From positions 4,650,001 through 4,714,000 of the forward strand of contig NZ_CP009288.1 in the NCBI RefSeq assembly GCF_000756615.1: 64,000 bases of DNA, given 5' to 3'. The stretch is from Paenibacillus durus (lineage in GTDB: Bacteria > Bacillota > Bacilli > Paenibacillales > Paenibacillaceae). The translations under genes and the position numbers were made by a program. Below are positions 26,346 through 35,615 of this stretch, one piece after another (within the stretch, counting starts at the first letter, position 1; each line of letters opens with the position of its first letter). The notes under the pieces were generated by a model. That model had not been told where the DNA came from and ran no database searches. It was given only the letters and a program-made list of their open reading frames with translations.

Positions 26346-26461
26346 TATTTATCCTCTTTTCAAGGCTTCCGCAAGCCTGTCATTCAAGAATGCAGCTGTC
26401 TAAACTGCAATCGTATCTTATTGTCCCAAATTTTTTTAATTAAAACAAGAGGATTCTTATA

Positions 26462-26507
26462 GAAAAAAAGCCGTCCGGCGAAGGCGAATTCCCTCCGTTG
26501 AACGGCT
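26462..26507 (-). terminator. Terminator of the SLH/YcdB protein gene
   Basis: AGCCGTTCAACGG pairs imperfectly with the complementary arm around an AT-rich loop and is followed on the minus strand by TTTTTTTC. Confidence 0.8.
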
Positions 26508-26532
26508 TAAAGCTTTCCGCTTGCTGAATTAA

Positions 26533-28905
26533 TTAGTACCTAGACTGTCCGATAGCCTGGTCCGTCTTGCCCTGGAGTTCCACCAGCTTCAGCATTACCG
26601 TAGCCGCCTCGGCCTTGGTTACGGTGTCAGCCGGATTAAATTTGCCGTTCTCTCCTTGAAGAAGTCCAAGCTTCACAGCGACCGCAACTTCGCCCTTGCG
26701 GGTGATCGAGGCGGCGTCCCCAAATTGGGCCAAGACCGGATCAGCCTGCAAGAAGGCGGAAATCTTGTTGTATTTGACAATGGAAGTCAAGAGGACCGCA
26801 AATCCCTCACGTGTCAGCTTGGCGTCCGGTTGGAACGTGCTGGCCGGATCGATCCACTGGTTCTGCACAGCGTAGGATACCGCATTATAATACGGACTTT
26901 CCGGACTGACGCCGGCGACCGGCTTAGGTTCGGTTCCGTTATTATAACCCCCAAAATAAGGCGCAACCGCCTTGGATATCCAAGTCAGCCAGTCTCCTGC
27001 GGTAATCTCGGAATCGGGATTCACTTTGCCATCCTGATCCGGTATCAGAATATTGTATTTCACCAATGTGGACAGCGCCTGCTCGGCCGCGTGTCCTTGA
27101 ATGTCGGAAGCAGAGGCTGCTTTCTTCAATTTTCCGGGCATCTCATACTGAGCGGTCAGTTTGCCGGTAACCGCGTCAATGACTTCCGGGGCGTTGGCAG
27201 GATCTCCCAGTACGGGCGAATATACAAGCTTGATCTTCGGCTTGGTGTAACCGGCAACGGTGTAGCCTCCAAAGCTTCCATACTGCAGCTTCACCTTATA
27301 GCGGTCAAAGATCTGAGCCCTTGCCTCTGCCTTCGTAACCTTCACTGCGGACAGATCGACCCCTGCTTTCCCAAGATCCGATGTCCGAGGAAAGTTATAG
27401 GTCTTCAGTGCGCCGGTGTGGTCGAGCACAAGCATCAGACCGCCATCGCTAACCGGAACCCCTTTATAGAAGCGCAGGAATTGGAAGCTGAAGCCAGCGC
27501 CTTCGCCGGCGGTATTTTCCCGCTCGACCAGCTTCAGATTGCTGGCAGCATCGGGATACAGGAGGTTAATCAAGGCGAGCGCCTTTTTCTTGGCCTGCTG
27601 CAGTGTGGCGTTAACTTCATTGCTCTTCGGCTTGTTCGCTTCCTGGGCTTCAGGAGGGACTGGATATTGATTTTCGTTAAAACTCAGAATTTGCCCGGTA
27701 ACGGCGTCAATTTCGGCGTAAGTTTGGGAGGGGAAACCGGTTTTGAGAGACTCGCTGTCCAGCCAGCTCAGCCTCCAAACCTTCCTTCCGGTGTCCGCGT
27801 AATCGCTGCCCAGCGAACTGGATGTCAGCTTTTTCGCCGCGGGAATGGAGACGATCTGCTTCACCCGCTTAGCCGCTTCATCGCTCGTCATTTCTGTGGC
27901 GGTGGTTCTGGGGGTAAAGCGGCTTGCAGCCTGCGGAACATCGCTGTATACGGAGGCTGTGACTGTACTTTCCGCGCCAAAGGTATCCAGACGTTTTCCT
28001 GTTAGGGCATCGATAGTATACAGCGCGCGCTCGGTCGGCCGCCAGCCCAAGATCCAGCTGTTGCCGCTGCCATTCTTGAAGATAGGAATATAAACGAGTT
28101 CCACGTCAAACTGGTCGCTGAATGTCCGCTCCGCCTTAGCCTGCGGAATCGACGCAGCAGCCGCCGGGTAGTTCCAATGCTCCGGCGATTTGTTGAACTG
28201 CCTTACACTGCCGTCCGCAGCTACGACCACAGAAACATTTTCAAGCGGGGAAGTGATGCCGTTCTTTATAACACTAAAAGTAAATCCGTATTGTACGGGG
28301 CCGAAAAGTGCGGGATTACTCAAATAATCATTGCCATCCTGCAGCTCCAAATCGTTAATCGAAAGAGAGGGGGCCGCTTTGGCGATAAAAGCTTTGGCTT
28401 TCTCCAGTGCCTGTTCCCTAGTGATCTCGGGCGGATAATAACTCTGGTTCTGCTGCCGGTCCGGAAAATAGAGATATGTACTGATCAGATCTCCATTAAC
28501 GGCATCCACCTGGCTGCTAATGCCATATCCGCTATTGCCCTTCTGGTAACTCCATTGAATGTTCCATATCATCTGATTGGATGGTACGGGATACATATTG
28601 TTAATACCCAGTTCCACACTCGTTACTTCCGCATCAGCCAAAATGGGAAACAACTCTTTTAGCTTGGAGATCGCCTGCTCTTTCGTAAACTTGGCCTTGG
28701 CAGGGTCTGCATCAGCTGCCTTCGCAGATTCGGCGTTCTGGGATTTGTCCGCAGCCACCTTGTAAGAAACGGGGACGGCTGCGGCGGTACCGGAAGAAGA
28801 AGCCGCAGCGGCCAATCCTGCCGGCATCGCAAGAGTAAATGCCACCATTCCGGTTAATGCGGATTTTACCGTGAAGCCTGGTGTACGGATATGCTTTTTC
28901 CTCAA
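26533..28905 (-). CDS. S-layer-type surface protein with YcdB/YcdC (PepSY-like) domains
   Basis: A 790-residue exported protein. It has a Sec signal peptide (basic start, hydrophobic VKSALTGMVAFTLAMPAGLA, Ala-rich cleavage region). Several YcdB/YcdC-PepSY-like repeats follow, built around AVNGDLISTYLYFPDRQ, DAVTGQILSFNENQ and DAVTGKLTAQYEMPG. Three SLH modules close the protein, roughly residues 600-790 (VNPDSEITAGDWLTWISKA, FQPDAKLTREGFAVLL, FNPADTVTKAEAATVMLKL). SLH modules anchor proteins to pyruvylated cell-wall polymer. PepSY-type repeats are often peptidase-inhibitory. Start is TTG with GGAGGATG ahead. The substrate or partner is unknown. Confidence 0.88.
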   Translation of the reverse strand: MRKKHIRTPGFTVKSALTGMVAFTLAMPAGLAAAASSSGTAAAVPVSYKVAADKSQNAESAKAADADPAKAKFTKEQAISKLKELFPILADAEVTSVELGINNMYPVPSNQMIWNIQWSYQKGNSGYGISSQVDAVNGDLISTYLYFPDRQQNQSYYPPEITREQALEKAKAFIAKAAPSLSINDLELQDGNDYLSNPALFGPVQYGFTFSVIKNGITSPLENVSVVVAADGSVRQFNKSPEHWNYPAAAASIPQAKAERTFSDQFDVELVYIPIFKNGSGNSWILGWRPTERALYTIDALTGKRLDTFGAESTVTASVYSDVPQAASRFTPRTTATEMTSDEAAKRVKQIVSIPAAKKLTSSSLGSDYADTGRKVWRLSWLDSESLKTGFPSQTYAEIDAVTGQILSFNENQYPVPPEAQEANKPKSNEVNATLQQAKKKALALINLLYPDAASNLKLVERENTAGEGAGFSFQFLRFYKGVPVSDGGLMLVLDHTGALKTYNFPRTSDLGKAGVDLSAVKVTKAEARAQIFDRYKVKLQYGSFGGYTVAGYTKPKIKLVYSPVLGDPANAPEVIDAVTGKLTAQYEMPGKLKKAASASDIQGHAAEQALSTLVKYNILIPDQDGKVNPDSEITAGDWLTWISKAVAPYFGGYNNGTEPKPVAGVSPESPYYNAVSYAVQNQWIDPASTFQPDAKLTREGFAVLLTSIVKYNKISAFLQADPVLAQFGDAASITRKGEVAVAVKLGLLQGENGKFNPADTVTKAEAATVMLKLVELQGKTDQAIGQSRY

Positions 28906-28985
28906 AATCTCATCCTCCTTTTTTCAATTCTTAGTAATTATAAAGATATCTTCATTTATTTTCCATATAAAATATCTCTCATTCA

Positions 28986-29027
28986 CAAAAAAACCTTCTA
29001 TCGCCGCCATGGGGCAAAAGAAGGCTT
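28986..29027 (-). terminator. Terminator of the ABC transporter operon
   Basis: On the minus strand GCCTTCT and AGAAGGT pair across a GC-rich apical region and are followed by TTTTTTTG, 47 bases after the permease stop. Confidence 0.8.
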
Positions 29028-29073
29028 TTTGAAGATCATGTAATTCACAAAGTACGGCGGCCGTGGATCGAAA

Positions 29074-29829
29074 TCAGGACCTGCGCCATTTCATAAAGAT
29101 ACGATCCAGCACATCAACCAGCAGAAAAAGAATAAAACCAACAAGACTGAACAGCAGTATTCCCGCATACATTCCAGGGTAGTCCAAACGCTGCCATGAA
29201 TCCATAATGAAAAAGCCCATTCCATGCTCAGTTCCGTAAATCTCGGTAAAAAACAGCACAGAAATGGCGGTGCCGAGTGAAATACGGACCGTGCTGAGGA
29301 TGACCGACAGCGCCCCAGGCAGCGTCACATGCCAAAATTTATGCAGCGCGGTTGCTCCGATGCTGGACAGTACCTCGTAGGCGCTGCCCGGGATCGCCTT
29401 TACACCGTCGCGTACGGAGATAATGATCTGAAAGATCAGAATCAGCATAATCATTAGTATTTTGGAGATTTCCCCTAGTCCGAAAAACAGCATGACGACG
29501 GGCAGCAGGGCGATTTTGGGCACGGGATACGTCAGATAGACGACGGGGTCGAGCAGTCTGTTCCAGAACACCGAACGCCCCATGAGAAGGCCGATCAGCA
29601 GGCCGAGCAGAAGCGCCAGCAGCATTCCGGCAAATACGCGGTACAGGCTGTATCCGATATTCAGCCAGGTCTCCGTGAACCCAAGCTGAAACAAGGATGC
29701 GTAAACCGCAAAGGGACTCGGCAGAATCGGCATGTTGATGAGCAGAGCCGTGGCATACCAGACTGCATTGATCCCCAAGAATACAAACAATAGCCGTAAA
29801 ATATAATGATAGCGCGTTGTTTTTACCAT
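29074..29829 (-). CDS. ABC transporter permease, SsuC/TauC-like
   Basis: A 251-residue inner-membrane permease with six helices and the BPD_transp_1 domain. The EAA loop is DGVKAIPGSAYEVLSSIGATALHKFWHVTLPGALSVI (positions about 143-179). It belongs to the nitrate/sulfonate/taurine group. It overlaps the ATPase gene end by seven bases, and is the last gene of the operon. Confidence 0.9.
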   Translation of the reverse strand: MVKTTRYHYILRLLFVFLGINAVWYATALLINMPILPSPFAVYASLFQLGFTETWLNIGYSLYRVFAGMLLALLLGLLIGLLMGRSVFWNRLLDPVVYLTYPVPKIALLPVVMLFFGLGEISKILMIMLILIFQIIISVRDGVKAIPGSAYEVLSSIGATALHKFWHVTLPGALSVILSTVRISLGTAISVLFFTEIYGTEHGMGFFIMDSWQRLDYPGMYAGILLFSLVGFILFLLVDVLDRIFMKWRRS

Positions 29830-30596
29830 TTCTCCTGCATTACCTTTCTGATCAGCTTGGTCTGCTCGAAGAACTCCGTACTGCTTCGTTTATCTTCATG
29901 CTTTAATGAAAAAACGGGGTTGTCGATAATATCAAGCTCCCGGCCGCCAGGCGCCATAATGACAATTCTCTCCCCCAGCAGGATCGCTTCCTCCACATCA
30001 TGAGTCACAAATAAAGCGGTGACCGGATGCGTTCGCCAGTTCTCAAGAAACAGCCGCTGCAGCGTCTCGCGGGTCACCGCATCGAGCGCGGAGAATGGCT
30101 CGTCCAGCAGCATAATTTCCGGAAGCAGCGCGAACGCCCTGGCAACCGCTACCCGCTGCTGCTGTCCTCCGCTGAGCGAGAGAGGATACCGTCCGGCCAA
30201 ATCGGCGATGCCCATGGCTTCCAGCCAGCGGCGGATTCGTTCCTCCCGCTCCTCCTTCCGCTCCCTTCCGGGAAGGGTGACCGCAAGAGCCGTGCGGAGA
30301 TTGGCCGTCACGTTCTTCCAGGGCAGCAGACCGTAGGTTTGCGGCACAAGCCCGATGAGGGGATCCCGGCCGTGCGCTGCCTGTCCATTATATATAATGT
30401 CTCCCGTGTACCAGGGAAGGAGGCCGGCAATGGCCCGGAGCAGCGTCGACTTGCCGCAGCCCGACGGACCGATCAGTGTGTAGATGCCATGCTCCGGTAT
30501 GTGCAGCGAGGCCGGCCCAAAGGCCGGCGTCCCTTCTTTGTAGCTTATGGTCAGCCCGTTTATGCGAAGTCCGTCTTTATTACTTGAACTGGACAT
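29823..30596 (-). CDS. ABC transporter ATP-binding protein, SsuB/TauB-like
   Basis: A 257-residue ATPase with Walker A GPSGCGKSTLL, Q-loop VPQTYGLLPW, signature LSGGQQQRVAVARA, Walker B IMLLDEPFSALD and switch His in VTHDVEEA. The class matches nitrate/sulfonate/taurine importers. It overlaps the binding-protein gene by 17 bases and the permease by seven, so all three should be made together. Confidence 0.93.
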   Translation of the reverse strand: MSSSSNKDGLRINGLTISYKEGTPAFGPASLHIPEHGIYTLIGPSGCGKSTLLRAIAGLLPWYTGDIIYNGQAAHGRDPLIGLVPQTYGLLPWKNVTANLRTALAVTLPGRERKEEREERIRRWLEAMGIADLAGRYPLSLSGGQQQRVAVARAFALLPEIMLLDEPFSALDAVTRETLQRLFLENWRTHPVTALFVTHDVEEAILLGERIVIMAPGGRELDIIDNPVFSLKHEDKRSSTEFFEQTKLIRKVMQEKW

Positions 30597-31563
30597 TTGA
30601 GATCACATCCTCCGGAGACAGGTCCTTGGTCAGGAGCCCCTTCTCCTTCGCCCAGGCAAAAGCCGCCGCGACCTGCTCCTTGTCTACTTGGGACGCCGGA
30701 ACATAATCGGGTACCTGGATTTGGCTCTTCAGCGTCTCGGGGTAACCCACCGCTTTAATAATCGTGTCAACGTATTCACTCTGATCATGGGATTTCATAT
30801 AGGCTACCGCGTCGTCATAGGCTGCGTACATCGCTTGAATGGCCTTAGGTTTGGCGTCGATCGCGCTCTGCGGGATGGCAAGCACGAACGGTTGGATTCC
30901 GGCCGAGCGTGTAGAACCGAGTATCCGCAGGCCGGAGGCTTTGCCCATTGTCACGAACGGCTCAGGCAGAACAGCCGCGTCCGCCTTGCTATTTTTCAGG
31001 AGCTCCAATCTTGTCGGAATTTGCGGTACCTCGGTTACTGTAATGTCCTGTTCGCTCAGACCCGCCTGTTTCAGCATGGTGGCGACGGTGTACTCGGTGG
31101 AGGTGTTTTTGGACAAAATGACCGTCTTGCCCTTCAGGTCCTTGACCTCCTTGATGCCGTCATTTCCAGTCAGCAGATCGAACTCACCGAAGGTGGCGCT
31201 GACGATCTTCACATCCAGTCCGGCGTTATTGTAAATGGCAACCGCAACCAGGTCCGCGCTGAATCCCTCCAGCTTTCCCGCCTGAAATGCCGCGTCGCGG
31301 TCCTTGGCGCTTTTGAAGGTCTGAATGTCGAGATTTACCCCGCGTTTGCGGTCGAAACCCTGCTCATGGGCGATAATAAAAGGGATAGCGTCGATCGAAG
31401 GCAGCATGCCCAAAGAAAACGAAGGGATCTCACCTGCCGTTCCCGTATTTTCCGCGCTCGGCGAGTTTTTCCTATTGGAAGAACCGCAGCCTGCAGCCAA
31501 TGCAGCGAGCAGTGTTATTAACAGCAGCAGCAATATTTTGTTCAATGTTCCGTTCTTCTTCAT
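30580..31563 (-). CDS. ABC transporter substrate-binding lipoprotein (SsuA/NMT1-like)
   Basis: A 327-residue lipoprotein with lipobox LAAGC (Cys about 26), then an NMT1/THI5-like periplasmic-binding fold (FSLGMLPSIDAIPFIIAHEQG, DLKGKTVILSKNTSTEYTVATML, ADAAVLPEPFVTMG). Ligand could be an organosulfonate, nitrate-like anion or thiamine precursor; the sequence does not decide. GGAGG precedes ATG. It is the first gene of a three-gene operon on the nif strand but separated from nif by rlmN and the TerC gene, so a link to nitrogen fixation is unproven. Confidence 0.9.
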   Translation of the reverse strand: MKKNGTLNKILLLLLITLLAALAAGCGSSNRKNSPSAENTGTAGEIPSFSLGMLPSIDAIPFIIAHEQGFDRKRGVNLDIQTFKSAKDRDAAFQAGKLEGFSADLVAVAIYNNAGLDVKIVSATFGEFDLLTGNDGIKEVKDLKGKTVILSKNTSTEYTVATMLKQAGLSEQDITVTEVPQIPTRLELLKNSKADAAVLPEPFVTMGKASGLRILGSTRSAGIQPFVLAIPQSAIDAKPKAIQAMYAAYDDAVAYMKSHDQSEYVDTIIKAVGYPETLKSQIQVPDYVPASQVDKEQVAAAFAWAKEKGLLTKDLSPEDVISNVQFK

Positions 31564-31912
31564 GAATCTGGGAATCCTCCGTATCGTTGATATAGGCCCT
31601 TCCGCGCACCGGCATTAAGTAGAATTTAACAAATAATGGATGCTCACTACTTATGTATCAGAGCGGGAAGACGCAAATAATGCAATTTTACAACTGCTGC
31701 CTGATTTTGTATACTCCTTGGCTTTAAAAGATCGCTCCCTCAGCAGTACGTTTAATATCCGCCGACATTTACGTCAATCTATCTGCAACCCCATGTTTTA
31801 CCGGCGAAAATATGTTCGATACCTGAGGTGAAAATGTAAGCAAATAATCGTTCCGCATCATTCCTTGCAGCACCTTTGCAAAGACGTGAATGATGAAATC
31901 CCCTTTCCTCAG
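31564..31912. other. Intergenic stretch, nothing recognised
   Basis: AT-rich spacer upstream of the ABC operon and before the first gerE-like copy. I see no gene, riboswitch or clear promoter; short open frames lack ribosome sites. Confidence 0.5.
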
Positions 31913-32070
31913 AACAAAAAACCTTCCCCCGGCCATTTGGCCAAAAGAAGGCTTAACGCATAGTCACAGGACCCGTCTATATCCTTCATCTCCCCAAGCT
32001 CGATCAGCCAAGGCAGCCGCTACGAACGGCTTTTTACGTTCAATTTTTGCATAACGTTTGAGATGTGGTT
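31913..32070 (-). pseudogene. gerE 3'-end remnant (copy A)
   Basis: On the minus strand this repeats the last part of gerE (HISNVMQKLNVK), then a stop and frameshift, and on to the ELGEM-like end and the downstream hairpin (CCTTC..GGCC..GAAGG). Only the 3' portion exists: similarity stops at the codons just before HIS, the same point as in copy B. About 158 bases. Confidence 0.85.
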
Positions 32071-32076
32071 TGTAAT

Positions 32077-34626
32077 TCAAGCTAATTTTTTGTTTATTTC
32101 TTTTATAATCGGACTCATGTAACCTTTCATTTGTTTAAACTGCTTCATTTGGTTTCTTACCGTCCCTTTGGGAATATCGTTTTTCATAAATTGAATAAAA
32201 AGGCTCATAAGTGATAGTTCATTCACCTTATTTTTACTAGTTTCGTCAGAACAGTTTTTGAAATAGGAATATGCAGAGTTAATGCACTTTAAAGCTTTGT
32301 TTAAGTAACTAATATCTCCCTTTTCCAAATAAGCATTACAGCAAGCTTGCGAAAGAAAAAAATAGGTATTAGCATTATTTTCACTGAATTCTGTCTCTCT
32401 GTTATTATAAAAATCTGATGCCATTTCTAAATATTTCACTGCTTCAAAGTTGTTTTTGTAATCAACTAAACAAAATATACCGTATAGCATCAATAAAGCT
32501 GGGAAACTAGCTGTATTAATTATATTTCTATAATCTCCTGTGTATATAACAATATAAGCTTCCTCATATGCTTCTTTCATTTGTTGAATTAGTTCTTTTC
32601 TCAATTCAGCATTTCTAAGTCCAAATAAAAACAATTTTAAAACTCTTGCTTTCTGAAAACTTACATATGGATGTCCGCTTCTATTAGATAGTTTTGAAAA
32701 GGCATCTTTTACTTCTGATAACAAATCATTTTTAAATGCAATGTCATTATTGTGTATCTTACTTAAACGTTTTGAATAATCATCATAAAGTTTATATGCT
32801 TGTGCAATAATAATTGATTCAGAATTTGCATATGGTTGCCAATCGTCGATAATATTCCTTAATTTAGGATTATTCGATGTATCTTCTTCTAACCTTTTAA
32901 GAGCAAGCTCCTTATCCTGTCGATAATCTTGAATTTTATTTAATAGATCTCTTAAGTGTTGATTATCAGGAACAAGTTTTAAAGAAATAAATTTTGTAGC
33001 CATTTCGTTTAATTCATACATTCCACGTACTTTATTGACTATAAATTTTCTAACAAACAAAGATAATATTTCTTCTAAATCTGTTATTTTAGCTTCGGTG
33101 AAGTCGAATAGGATATTAATGTCTACAGGATCCCTATATAATAACATGATATTTAATATTTTTCGGATATAAGGAAATGACTTTTCATTTTCAGCAATAA
33201 TTCCATCGAACATATGTTTATACATGAACTCTGCTATTTGCTCTACATCCCTATTTCGAAGAGGACGAAGATTATCTAATGAGCTTTTCAAATCCATAAT
33301 TCCATCAAAAATTCGATCTAGACTAATTGTAATTACAAGTGTATTTCCACATGATAGGGACAAAAACTCTTTCAATTCATCATTTGTGTAAATTAATGAA
33401 AAATCATTCAATGTACAGTATTCTTCTATAAACTGAATACCAATATCAACTTCTTTAAAACCTTTAATTTCTATTCTTTTGTCTGCAATATCTTCATCCT
33501 GTCTTGAAGTCAAAAGAAATTGGATATTGTTAGGGCATCCGTCTGATATGAATTTTTCAAGTTTTGCTCTTTCAGTACCTTTAATATTTTCATAGTTGTC
33601 TATTACAATCAGACCTTGATTACAGTTTTCAAAATAATTAAGCAACTGTTCTTCAGAACTGGTATCTAATTGTAAGATTTTACACATCATTTCAACAAGG
33701 TCTTCAAATGTTTGGTATTGCGGCTTGAATTCTCGGATTTTAATCATTCCAACCCTATCAAAAATTAATTCTTCATTTTTGGAGGACGCCCAGATAATAA
33801 AGTCCATTTTTATTTCCGATTCAAGAACTTTTTTCATAATTCGATTACAAAATTCTCGTGCTAACGAGGTTTTCCCAACTCCTCCATAACCATGAAGCAC
33901 TACGCTACTAGATCTTCTTTTATTAGTAATTAATAACTTCTCTAGATGTGCCAACTCCGTCTCTCTCATTAATAATTCTTCATGATTCTGATTTATTTGA
34001 AGCAAATTATTAAAAATAGGAGTTTTTTTCTTGATCTTATGTAAAAATTCAGATATGTTCTTTTTTATACTTTCTACCTCTACATACCAAAAATACTCAC
34101 TTCGAATAACAGATGTACTTATTAGTACAAATTGCGTTATTTGGTGTGCTTCCTCGATTAAAATTCTTTTAGAAGCCGGGTGTGATCCACCGTTTCTTAT
34201 TTTTAGGTATAAACTTAAAAAATCTTCAAATTCTGATCCAAATTGGGTTGTTAGTTCACTAAATAGTGGGGCATTTAACAAGAACATCAAATCCAATATC
34301 CCTGACAAGTAAGGAACATCACTATCTTCGTAATGATTTTGCATTTTAAAGCACGTTAATGTGAAATTTAAAGCATCATAAAGTTTTTCAAGTTTTTCAT
34401 CTTTTTCTAATGCCACTAATTTCGAATAATATTTCTGAAACAAAAAGGGCTTAATACCTATTTGAGATGAGTCAAATCTAATTTTCAATTCACTTATTAC
34501 TGTTGAAAAACTATTATAATTTGTGTATTTATCACACACCTTTTCAGCAATATAGCTTCTTAAGCCTACTTCATATTTTTTTAAAATTCCATCTAACTCA
34601 AGATACTCTGAGCCAGTAAGATACAT
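32077..34626 (-). CDS. HEPN-STAND NTPase, candidate anti-phage defence protein
   Basis: An 849-residue protein, strikingly AT-rich against all neighbours. Residues 1-200 are helical and carry KIRNGGSHP (144-150), which fits the R-x4-6-H catalytic motif of HEPN ribonucleases. Residues 220-480 are a STAND/NB-ARC-type ATPase: RETELAHLEKLL lead-in, Walker A HGYGGVGKTSL (245-255), Walker B GLIVIDNYEN (338-347), and LLTSRQD (371-377). The remaining half is helical, TPR-like, without a clear family, and may be the sensor. This layout (nuclease, NTPase switch, helical sensor) is that of Avs and related abortive-infection proteins. AGAGAGGGG precedes the ATG. Function is inferred from layout only. Confidence 0.78.
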   Translation of the reverse strand: MYLTGSEYLELDGILKKYEVGLRSYIAEKVCDKYTNYNSFSTVISELKIRFDSSQIGIKPFLFQKYYSKLVALEKDEKLEKLYDALNFTLTCFKMQNHYEDSDVPYLSGILDLMFLLNAPLFSELTTQFGSEFEDFLSLYLKIRNGGSHPASKRILIEEAHQITQFVLISTSVIRSEYFWYVEVESIKKNISEFLHKIKKKTPIFNNLLQINQNHEELLMRETELAHLEKLLITNKRRSSSVVLHGYGGVGKTSLAREFCNRIMKKVLESEIKMDFIIWASSKNEELIFDRVGMIKIREFKPQYQTFEDLVEMMCKILQLDTSSEEQLLNYFENCNQGLIVIDNYENIKGTERAKLEKFISDGCPNNIQFLLTSRQDEDIADKRIEIKGFKEVDIGIQFIEEYCTLNDFSLIYTNDELKEFLSLSCGNTLVITISLDRIFDGIMDLKSSLDNLRPLRNRDVEQIAEFMYKHMFDGIIAENEKSFPYIRKILNIMLLYRDPVDINILFDFTEAKITDLEEILSLFVRKFIVNKVRGMYELNEMATKFISLKLVPDNQHLRDLLNKIQDYRQDKELALKRLEEDTSNNPKLRNIIDDWQPYANSESIIIAQAYKLYDDYSKRLSKIHNNDIAFKNDLLSEVKDAFSKLSNRSGHPYVSFQKARVLKLFLFGLRNAELRKELIQQMKEAYEEAYIVIYTGDYRNIINTASFPALLMLYGIFCLVDYKNNFEAVKYLEMASDFYNNRETEFSENNANTYFFLSQACCNAYLEKGDISYLNKALKCINSAYSYFKNCSDETSKNKVNELSLMSLFIQFMKNDIPKGTVRNQMKQFKQMKGYMSPIIKEINKKLA

Positions 34627-34841
34627 TTTAACGCCCCTCTCTAAACTTTATAAGTCTTAAGGTTGAATTTTACGTACTACACCAATACTCAAAAACCAAG
34701 TACTTACAGTTCATTTGCTCTATTAATAAAAGGACTTTATGACTAGAGTGTACCATAAAATAACAATCTACTCACCCAACTCTTTGTCTCTTCTTTGATT
34801 ATGATAAAATGAATAAACCAGACAAACGTGAGGTGAAGCCG

Positions 34842-35102
34842 ATGAAATGGGAAGAGATTGCCGAAACACTTCCAGGTCGTTTTGTTTTGGTCGAAGCGAT
34901 TAAAGCCAGCTCAAACAATGGAGTTCGCTGTCTTAAAGATATGGCGGTTATTAAGGAATATGACAATCCTCAGCAAGCTTGGGATGGGTATAAACATTTT
35001 CACAAGCTGTATCCAACTCGTGAATTATATGTCTTCCATACCAGTCAAACCGATGTGGAAGTCGTTGAGGAATTCTTCTCGGGGGTACGGCAGCGTTCAT
35101 GA
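34842..35102 (+). CDS. Small protein paired with aspartyl protease, unknown function
   Basis: An 86-residue protein starting MKWEEIAETLPGRFVLVEA, with GAGGTG at the right distance. The frame is open eleven codons earlier without a ribosome site. Conserved-looking blocks are DMAVIKEYDNPQQAW and LYVFHTS. I recall similar small proteins next to retropepsin-like genes in other Firmicutes, which fits the next gene; no function is known to me. Its stop overlaps the following start (ATGA). Confidence 0.7.
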   Translation: MKWEEIAETLPGRFVLVEAIKASSNNGVRCLKDMAVIKEYDNPQQAWDGYKHFHKLYPTRELYVFHTSQTDVEVVEEFFSGVRQRS

Positions 35103-35502
35103 TGATTTCAAATTCTAAATGGTCTGCCCAACGTCTCTATGACATTGAAACATCATCAGCAATCCATTCATTTATCGAACATTCTGTTCGACACAGGGTG
35201 TGCAGCAACTGTATTTAATACGGATTTACTTTCCCAAATTGGCATTCACATTGATTTTATTAACGGTAAAGCCAAAAGAATGTATGGCGTTGGCGGAACA
35301 AGCGAACTATGTTACGAATAAGTGATTCCTAATCTGGAAATTGACAATATTAACTTGGCATCCTTTCCTATTCAGTTAGGCTCTATTCAAGAACCGTATG
35401 GCTTCGATGGCTTACTGGGTATTGATTTTATGCTAAGAGAAAAATTGAAAGTGGATTTTGAATTCATGCAGATATGTTATCCGAACTCTACTTCAAAATA
35501 AC
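35099..35502 (+). pseudogene. Retropepsin-like aspartyl protease, broken
   Basis: Translation in two frames rebuilds a clan AA single-domain aspartyl protease of about 133 residues. After a start at 35099 (MMISNSK) the frame shifts by one base near 35117 into LPNVSMTLKHH, then ILFDTGCAATVFNTDLL with the catalytic DTG. It continues with YGVGGTSELCYE, an in-frame TAA at 35320-35322, then VIPNLEIDNINLASFPIQLG and FDGLLGIDFMLRE. One frameshift plus one stop make it non-functional as read. It overlaps the 86-aa gene by four bases, a former two-gene operon. Confidence 0.82.
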
Positions 35503-35520
35503 TCCAGGGAGGTGGCATAC

Positions 35521-35565
35521 ATGCTTCATAATATAAATCTGATTCCCATCATGCTCTGCCCGTAG
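35521..35565 (+). CDS. 14-aa leader peptide
   Basis: A GGGAGGTG ribosome site stands five bases before ATG, followed by 14 codons (MLHNINLIPIMLCP) and TAG. The stop lies at the edge of the first arm of the pseudoknot that covers the next gene's ribosome site. Strong initiation, short length and position suggest a translational attenuator like those of erm genes, but the ligand or signal is unknown. Confidence 0.5.
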   Translation: MLHNINLIPIMLCP

Positions 35566-35609
35566 GAAAACCCTTGGCATCTCTTGCGGGCTGAGCCTTT
35601 GCCCAAGGG
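35558..35609 (+). ncRNA. Possible H-type pseudoknot masking an RBS
   Basis: GCCCG (35558-35562) can pair with CGGGC (35587-35591), and CCCTTGG (35571-35577) with CCAAGGG (35603-35609). The interleaved order gives an H-type pseudoknot. The last arm contains the AAGGGAG ribosome site of the next gene, so folding would block its translation. Confidence 0.5.
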
Positions 35610-35615
35610 AGCGTG

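Noticed and set aside
26656..28005. 449-codon plus-strand ORF opposite the SLH/YcdB gene
   Set aside because: Antisense shadow; the minus-strand product has a signal peptide and SLH modules.
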